64,000 nucleotides of DNA, from contig CBDCWT010000035.1 of the NCBI GenBank assembly GCA_965223305.1, positions 62,001 to 126,000 of the forward strand, read 5' to 3'. The position numbers were made by a program, and so were the translations under genes. The DNA comes from CBDCWT01 sp965223305 (GTDB taxonomy: Bacteria > Planctomycetota > Planctomycetia > Pirellulales > Pirellulaceae). A model generated the notes under the pieces. It saw nothing but the letters and a program-made list of their open reading frames with translations, did no database searches and was not told the DNA's origin. Positions within the stretch are counted from its first letter, which is position 1; each line of letters begins with the position of its first letter. Positions 60,201-64,000 of this stretch are shown here, in pieces.

Positions 60201-63186
60201 CGGAAACTTCACGGAGCATACGGTCACTACCACGGCCGACGGTGCTCGTTCGGTCTTTGTTGTCGACGTCGACGGTGACGGTGACGTCGATGTACTGTCG
60301 GCTTCCGACAATGACGACAAGATAGCCTGGTATGAAAACGACGGCAGCCAGAACTTTACCGCCCATACAATCACCACCACGGCCTATGGTGCTCGTTCTG
60401 TAACCGCGGCAGACATGGACCGCGACGGCGATCTTGACGTGCTGTCGGCTTCGTCCAATGACAGCACGCTTGCCTGGTATGAGAACGACGGTAGTGAGAA
60501 CTTCACCAAGCACACCATCTCCAACTCAGTTAACGGAGCCTATTCCGTTGCCGTTGCGGACGTAGACAGCGACGGCGACCTCGACGCGCTGTCGGCATCG
60601 CTCTTTGGCGACACGATTGCCTGGCACGAGAACACATCAACCACAACGTTGGACGGTGCCCCGACCTTTGTCGAAGGCGGCGCGGCGGTGGTGTTGGATG
60701 CCGATGTCGAAGTGAGTGATCTGGAGTTGGACTCGCTGAACGGAGGCGCCGGCAATTATGACGGCGCCAGCGTCACACTGGTCCGCAACGGCGGTGCCAA
60801 TAGCGACGATGTCTTCAGCTTCAGCGACGGCAACGGCATTACGCTGGTCGGTGGCAATCTGATCAAGAACACTCAAATCATCGCCACGTTCGACACCACG
60901 GCGACGCCGGGCCAATTGGTTGTCACCTTTACTGACGCCAACGGCGAAGTGCCCGCCTCGACCGACGTCGACAACATCCTCCGCCAAATCACCTACGAAA
61001 ATAGTAGCGACACGCCGCCAACGTCAGTCCAAATCGACTGGATTTTCGACGATGGCAATACTGGCGGTCAAGGTAGCGGCGGCGCCTTGCTGGCGACTGG
61101 CAGCACCACGGTCACGGTTACGGCCACCAACGACGATCCGACCAACACGGGTTCGTTGCCAAGTGACGTGAGCGTCACGGAGGACGTTTCCAGCAGCGTG
61201 GATCTGTCGACAGTCGTTTTCAGTGACGTCGACGCTGGGAACAACCAAGTGATGGTCACGCTCAGGACGAGCACCGGCGGACGACTGTTCGCCTCTTCCG
61301 ATCTGGATGTCACGGTCCTGGGGAGCGGCTTTGGCGTGATGTCCCTGACCGGAGGTGTCGCCGACCTGAACAACTTCTTTAGCTTGCCTACTCGGTTCCA
61401 GTACCTGCACGGGACATCCCACACCGCCGGCGACAACGCCGACACGATCCAGCTCGAAATCAACGACCTCGGCAACACTGGGGTTGGTGGTGGGACGACC
61501 ATCGTGCTTGGGACGGTCAACGTCGATATCACCGGGGTGAACGATGCCCCGGTGCGTACTTCCGGCACGGTCAACAATCTCACCGTGCTAGAGGACTCCG
61601 GCTTGACGTCGCTGGGGCTTTCTGGTGTCAGCTACAGTACTGGAGGCGGCGCTGATGAAAGCGCACAGACGCTGACCTATGAGGTGACAGTCATTCCCGA
61701 CCCGGTGTTCTTCGGACAGATTCTGTTGGCCGACGGGACGACGCAGGTCACTACGGGGTTCTACTCGCTGGCCGAAATTCAGGGCATGCAGTTCAAGCCT
61801 GCTGACAACGTCAATGGCGGTCCATCCTTCTTCAGCTTCCGCGTGCAAGATTCGGGAGGTACGGCCAATGGCGGAAACGATGCGATCACAGAGTCCATTC
61901 AGCTCAATATCACGGCAGTGAATGATGCACCAGTCGTTGATTTGAGCGGGACGAATGATGCAGGCAATGACTTTGCGACGACGTTCACGGAAGACGGGGG
62001 TCCGGTTGCCGTCGCAGATACAGATGCGATCGTCAGCGACGTCGAAGCCTCGACATACCAGGCACTCAGTATCAACGTTTGGAACACCTCGGACGGTGCC
62101 AGCGAGAAGGTAACCGTGGGTGGTTACACGTTTAGTTATGGGGTGAGCGACGTCGTGGTTCGTACGGTTGGCGGCACGACCTTTGAACTTGATTTCGACG
62201 GTTCGGGGTTCAGCATCGCTCGCGATGGCGGAGGTCTTATTCCACAGGCGGACTTGCAGGCGCTGATACGGGGTATCACCTACGAAAATATTTCGCAGGA
62301 TCCGACTGCGGGTGACCGTACATTGGAGTTCGTTGCGGTCGATGACCTAGGGCTCATCAGCCAGGCGGCCAATAGCGTTATCTCGGTTGTGCCACAGAAT
62401 GACAGCGGTCAGATCGACCTTGATCAGGACAACAGCAGCCAGCCAGGCAGTGACTATTCTACGACGTTCGTCGAGGGTGGCGGGCCGGTGAACATCGCCG
62501 ACGTCGACGCCGTCATTACGGACGCCGATGATGTGGTACTGAATTCGCTGACCATTTCGATCACCAACCTGCTCGATGGCGCTGATGAAATCCTGACAGC
62601 GGATACCAGCGGGACATCGATACTGGCTTCGTATGACTCGGGTACTGGTGTACTCAGCCTGACACAGACCGACACGCTTGCGAACTATCAGCAGGTGTTG
62701 CGGTCAGTGACCTACGAAAATCTCTCGGACAATCCGAATACGACAGCGCGCATCATACAAGTCGCCGGAAGCGGTCCGGGGCCATTGCCCAGCAACTTTA
62801 CGAACGTCGCGTTTTCGACGATTGGTATCTCGCCGGAGAACGATGTCCCGGAGATTACGATTACCTCCGATCCAGTGACTTACGTGTTCGCCAGCGGCGT
62901 GTTCCAGTTTTGTGGCAATGAGGACGACAAATACGTCGAGCCGTTGTTGTTGAATCTGTTTTCGCGATGCAAGAAGGCTCTTGCTGTTAATGTGTTGAGC
63001 AGTATGCGTTCCGAGTCTGAAAAAACCACGCGTGAGCTGTATGTTAGCCCCAGCAGGGCCGTCGCTATAGCCACATCTCTGACAGAGTTTTGGTCCTTAG
63101 ACCATAGTTACCACCCTGGAGCGGGCGACATGACCATCGCTATGCACAAGAAGGAGTCGGTTGCTCAGTGGAAGCGTCCGTCGTGA
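54244..63186 (+). CDS. Giant DUF4347 / beta-helix / beta-propeller / cadherin-like surface protein
   Basis: 2980 residues from TTG 54244 (AGGGGGA upstream; TTG 54223 also in frame). Near residue 40, LTGLEDRLLMSATP is the LE-x-LE-x-R-x-LL motif. DUF4347 spans about 160-335 (ELVFVDTQ, VVSHGTDGAVKLG, LLFYGCDLAATGEG). A right-handed beta-helix follows (LRQAIIDANAL, then TGGDASDSLGAGGAFYVEN and NNTAYSGGGLDN repeats, 345-680). Next are a PKD-like domain (AGGPYPLAEGDDLVLDATGS), an NHL/lyase-type propeller (56840-57640), seven VVWES-type repeats (58180-59310), a cadherin-like domain, seven FG-GAP-type repeats and further Calx/cadherin-like units. No catalytic site is seen. A cell-surface adhesin or sheath role is inferred. 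The last 100 residues are foreign (see next entry). Confidence 0.85.
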   Translation: MSSVFEKSRVWFREFTTLFGKRGAPAADQHEEPRLLELTGLEDRLLMSATPVSPEMVEQNGGESATPEPAPEVHGELLAPGVDADDWQLGSAQQPAIEDEADPTNLAEDDTLEQLAAGTSTAGDDDGGFVLQWHGSLDVSQPLPADVTADSLNATQDGQTQVRHELVFVDTQTQDYEQFVEELLASGDDQRQLEVVLLDGQRDGVEQITEVLGSYDSLDAVHVVSHGTDGAVKLGSGWLSMDNISAYTDDLVQWRDALAGDADLLFYGCDLAATGEGQTLLESLSTLCDCDVAASTDDTGSADLGGDWELEYELGAIESTVIVGQSFQSEWQGLLNTFVVTTTNDGGAGSLRQAIIDANALAGQDTITLGAGVYTFTVFGQEEDGALSGDLDIHDDLVITGAGADVTTIDAASLDRVFDIWSGTVTITGVTITGGDASDSLGAGGAFYVENSASLTLSEVIVTNNSADDAGGGIANSGLLTLTNVEISNNTAYSGGGLDNIGSATVSNSTFSNNNATFGGGIRNDGFSADLTLTNVTISGNTATNRGGGLLNNRIATLVNVTIADNQAGQDGGVYAAGGTTSLKNSIVAGNTLLNGTTPSDFGGSVSSQGFNLVGNTSGSFGWVGSDQQNVDPLLGTLADNGGFTQTHALLASSTAIDAGTASGAPSIDQRGVIRDSNVDIGAYEYTLPIANAGGPYPLAEGDDLVLDATGSVDLEGDTLTYKWDLDNDGNYGEPGEPTTDKPTVSWATLQSFGIDDDGSYTIGLQVDDGNGGVNTTTTVIDVVNTAPVLTVTGSGSVDLGRAYTLNLSATDPGDDTITSWTINWGDGTIETIAGNPSSVAHTYAQLGNYNITASATDEDGTFFQSDLIVAEFWSDNITKYDGMTGDALAQSAPRGDMDGPADALVGPDGLLYVSGFSSDTVLRYDLRTGDYVDTLVAAGVGGLDGAAGLAFDQDGNLLVASYETSSVKRYDIVTGDYMGDFVAAGAGGLSAPIGMTYGADGNLYVAGWISNTVVRYDGTTGDFIDVFVSTDLNQATDLEFGPDGHLYVGSHNAPLSGVKKFDGSSGAFLGTTVSLSTSFGFTFGPDGNLYVASEIDDTINVYDTSGNLLRTLSDSGDGLDGPWMMNFTPDQQVTVVMPSNTAPTIALAGGPVNYDEGDGAVVIDSSATASDVDLVDFDTGTLTVDFTANGTAFDRLSIRDEGPGAGNIQVSGSTIIYDSGGPLAPIATFSGGTDGSTPLVITFNSSATATQVQAVMRNVTYENVSENPSTSSRTVRFVLTDGDGGTSNAATETINVTAVNDAPTDVYYTQFIGGSEFVVNSTLTDDQDAPAVTALAGGGFVVVWESINQDGDGDGIYFQRYDNAGSPAGVETQINLTTTSDQDDPQPVALSDGSFVVVWESNLQDGSSLGIFGRQFDATGNPLTGEFQINTTTADQQVDPRVAALRGGGFVVVWESNLQDGDQKGVYSQRFDNSSAPVGVETQVHTTTAGTQADARVAGLNDGGYVVVWESDASGSLEIMGRRFDAGGSPTGGEFQINSTTADVQDDPEVTALVDGGFVVIWESVNQDGSGTGLYGQKYDAAGSSVGSEFQVNSTANLAQQDPAVKTLDDGGFLVVWESFDQDGSDYGVYAQRFDASGNQVHGEFQLNTTTADGQKDVRVDVLGDGRLVTAWVSENQDGSGNTVVGRIFTPTLDEHSPNGTIAAVASQVVDVEAGDTHTFTLVDNAGGAFTINNSTGEITVANSNLIDFEAAATMNVTVRVTDSGSLTHDEVVTIQINNVNDAPNFDTASFTDHTITATADGAVFVHSADVDGDGDIDVLSASGTDDTIAWYENDGSENFTKHTITTTADIANEVTTADVDGDGDLDVLSASTGDSTIAWYENDGSQNFTEHIITNAVNSAQSVATADVDGDGDLDVLSGSAGTGATLAWYENDGSQNFTTHAITTTNGSYRSVITADVDGDGDLDVLSASFAEDMIGWYENDGSGNFTEHTVTTTADGARSVFVVDVDGDGDVDVLSASDNDDKIAWYENDGSQNFTAHTITTTAYGARSVTAADMDRDGDLDVLSASSNDSTLAWYENDGSENFTKHTISNSVNGAYSVAVADVDSDGDLDALSASLFGDTIAWHENTSTTTLDGAPTFVEGGAAVVLDADVEVSDLELDSLNGGAGNYDGASVTLVRNGGANSDDVFSFSDGNGITLVGGNLIKNTQIIATFDTTATPGQLVVTFTDANGEVPASTDVDNILRQITYENSSDTPPTSVQIDWIFDDGNTGGQGSGGALLATGSTTVTVTATNDDPTNTGSLPSDVSVTEDVSSSVDLSTVVFSDVDAGNNQVMVTLRTSTGGRLFASSDLDVTVLGSGFGVMSLTGGVADLNNFFSLPTRFQYLHGTSHTAGDNADTIQLEINDLGNTGVGGGTTIVLGTVNVDITGVNDAPVRTSGTVNNLTVLEDSGLTSLGLSGVSYSTGGGADESAQTLTYEVTVIPDPVFFGQILLADGTTQVTTGFYSLAEIQGMQFKPADNVNGGPSFFSFRVQDSGGTANGGNDAITESIQLNITAVNDAPVVDLSGTNDAGNDFATTFTEDGGPVAVADTDAIVSDVEASTYQALSINVWNTSDGASEKVTVGGYTFSYGVSDVVVRTVGGTTFELDFDGSGFSIARDGGGLIPQADLQALIRGITYENISQDPTAGDRTLEFVAVDDLGLISQAANSVISVVPQNDSGQIDLDQDNSSQPGSDYSTTFVEGGGPVNIADVDAVITDADDVVLNSLTISITNLLDGADEILTADTSGTSILASYDSGTGVLSLTQTDTLANYQQVLRSVTYENLSDNPNTTARIIQVAGSGPGPLPSNFTNVAFSTIGISPENDVPEITITSDPVTYVFASGVFQFCGNEDDKYVEPLLLNLFSRCKKALAVNVLSSMRSESEKTTRELYVSPSRAVAIATSLTEFWSLDHSYHPGAGDMTIAMHKKESVAQWKRPS
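58180..59310 (+). repeat. Seven VVWES-type repeats within the giant gene
   Basis: Seven units of about 52 residues with the core D/GGGFVVVWES, then Q-DG, then a Y/F-x-QRFD-x-x-G and F/E-QINTTT. Seven units suit one seven-bladed propeller. Confidence 0.75.
59676..60640 (+). repeat. Seven FG-GAP/VCBS-type repeats within the giant gene
   Basis: Seven units of 49 residues (147 bp), each with the calcium-binding-like core ADVDGDGDLDVLSAS, then IAWYENDGSQNFT-x-HTIT. The last unit is partly diverged (AWHENTSTTTL). Integrin-type FG-GAP repeats of this number fold as a seven-bladed propeller. Confidence 0.8.
62880..63186 (+). pseudogene. C-terminal fragment of a class I SAM methyltransferase fused in frame to the giant gene
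   Basis: From about residue 2880 the protein changes character: VFASGVFQF, FSRCKKALAVNVLSS, RELYVSPSRAVAIATSL and WSLDHSYHPGAGDMTIAMHKK. The order (ASG-x-F, an acidic stretch, then a conserved NVLS, then Y-x-x-P, and H-x-Y-x-x-x-D-x-T) fits the last third of class I SAM-dependent methyltransferases I know. The SAM-binding first two thirds are missing. Base composition also shifts to more A/T after about 62900. The fusion point lies near 62876-62890 (GTGACTTACGTGTTCGC). Either a deletion or an assembly error joined the two genes. Confidence 0.6.
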
Positions 63187-64000
63187 ACCAGGACGTGCCC
63201 ACCCGAGAGCGAATTGCAGGAATTAGAAGAGCCCGCGAGAGCGCCGCTCGCACACTGCTCGCGGCTGTGAAATCGCTCCGTAGTGGCTATTCCGAAAAAC
63301 AGCTATTTGACTCTTGGTCTCGACTTGTCAGTGCGGAATCCAGCGTGCTACCGTTCGGATGGTACCAACCACCTCCCAAGGGATTCTCCGTTTTGGTTGG
63401 GACTCCTCCAACGTACGAAAGACTCGAGTTCGAGTCATTGAGGTTCGAGCAGTATTGGCCAAAGTCTGCTCACGTTTTTTCGAAGGAGTCGATTCTCTAC
63501 CCTTACTTTTCGGCCATTGATAGCACAACGTTGATGGTTGGAGACCACGTGGGGACATACTACGCGGGAACTGACACGCGACTGCAGGATTGGATTAGGA
63601 GCTGCTACTCTTGTACGCGGCGCGTTGCCGAAAGTGTCGAACCAGGCATGAAGTTCTCGGATCTCTTTGCAGAGGCGCACAACGAGCTTCGCTCGCTAGG
63701 TGCAAGCAACAACAATTTTAGCCTAAGTGGTGGTTTGGCCGCTGACATTGGGCACACGATTCCGTATTTCGCATCCGCAAAAGAAAGCTCCGTTACATTT
63801 GGTTCTCCTACGGGGGGGCCCGAACAGCTCGCGAAAACGATCTCGGCCGAACGTGAATTCGTGTCTCCCGATAATCATTCTGTAATCCGTGCGCCATGCG
63901 CTTTTACTGTTGAGCCGCAGATGATTGCTACCGGGTATCCGATGGTTGGTTTTCATGTGATAGCTGCGGTGAGTGATACGGGCGTGCAGCTCATCGAGGC
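63168..64000 (+). CDS. M24 (pita-bread) metallopeptidase-like protein, truncated by the window edge
   Basis: The frame stays open from GTG 63168 (or 63183) to the end of the window, so the C-terminus is missing; 277 residues are visible. AAGGAG lies 11 bases before 63168. The second half follows the M24 pattern: first metal Asp and DxTR in VGDHVGTYYAGTDTR, VEPGMKFSDLFAEAHNEL, a His in AADIGHTIPYF, and FTVEPQM. The final Glu usually seen in M24 appears to be absent (VGFHVIAAV), so activity is uncertain. The start overlaps the giant gene and methyltransferase fragment by 19 bp, which suggests that in the undamaged arrangement the methyltransferase and this gene formed an operon. Confidence 0.5.
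   Translation, partial: MEASVVNQDVPTRERIAGIRRARESAARTLLAAVKSLRSGYSEKQLFDSWSRLVSAESSVLPFGWYQPPPKGFSVLVGTPPTYERLEFESLRFEQYWPKSAHVFSKESILYPYFSAIDSTTLMVGDHVGTYYAGTDTRLQDWIRSCYSCTRRVAESVEPGMKFSDLFAEAHNELRSLGASNNNFSLSGGLAADIGHTIPYFASAKESSVTFGSPTGGPEQLAKTISAEREFVSPDNHSVIRAPCAFTVEPQMIATGYPMVGFHVIAAVSDTGVQLIE

Overview
The window is GC-rich bacterial chromosome and looks like a planctomycete of the Pirellula/Rhodopirellula type. Evidence: a BBP7-type beta-barrel protein, a DUF1080 protein, three proteins with an N-terminal LE-x-LE-x-R-x-LL sorting-type motif, an ECF sigma factor overlapping a large membrane Ser/Thr kinase, and many short palindromic repeats between genes. No rRNA, tRNA or CRISPR array was seen. 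Most genes have a Shine-Dalgarno sequence, and several have readable -35/-10 boxes.

Layout. 1-9.3 kb: end of a symporter-like protein, a CehA/McbA-type PHP hydrolase, divergent from it a fatty acyl-AMP ligase / carrier protein / alpha-oxoamine synthase fusion, a small helical protein, a BBP7 protein and a TraB/GumN-like protein. 9.5-14.4 kb: sugar isomerase/epimerase, PQQ-like propeller lipoprotein, ArfB, a small membrane protein and a UVR-motif protein. 14.8-20.4 kb: trpE, mcsA-mcsB (protein-arginine kinase pair), coaD with a class-V aminotransferase, and a tiny membrane protein. 20.6-30 kb: degenerate polysaccharide-deacetylase-like protein, vWA protein with a squalene-cyclase-fold protein, DUF885 peptidase, DUF1080 protein, and a dehydrogenase/Gfo-Idh pair. 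30-46 kb: a seven-repeat PPC-like surface protein, PPK2, a membrane protein, the ECF sigma/kinase pair, a matrixin-like protease and PepN.

45.9-63.2 kb is the most distinctive region. A minus-strand operon encodes a shortened SecA paralogue, a GAF-HlyD fusion, a site-2-protease-like/HlyD fusion, a PilZ protein and a further HlyD-type adaptor. It is divergent from a gene for a protein of nearly 3000 residues with the LE-x-LE-x-R-x-LL motif, DUF4347, beta-helix, beta-propeller and cadherin-like modules. I infer a dedicated export or surface-display system for such giant proteins. The giant ORF ends in about 100 residues that look like the C-terminus of a SAM methyltransferase, so its 3' end is either rearranged or misassembled. 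A truncated M24-peptidase-like gene runs off the right edge.

The clearest non-coding finding is a 180-bp element present three times (10580, 20376, 40558), almost identical over 30 kb. Each copy is one long imperfect palindrome with 19-bp terminal inverted repeats and flanking TA. One copy sits inside another repeat family, which exposes the empty site and a TA duplication. The other two sit exactly in TAG stop codons and regenerate them. At least four further palindromic or tandem repeat families fill the gaps between genes.
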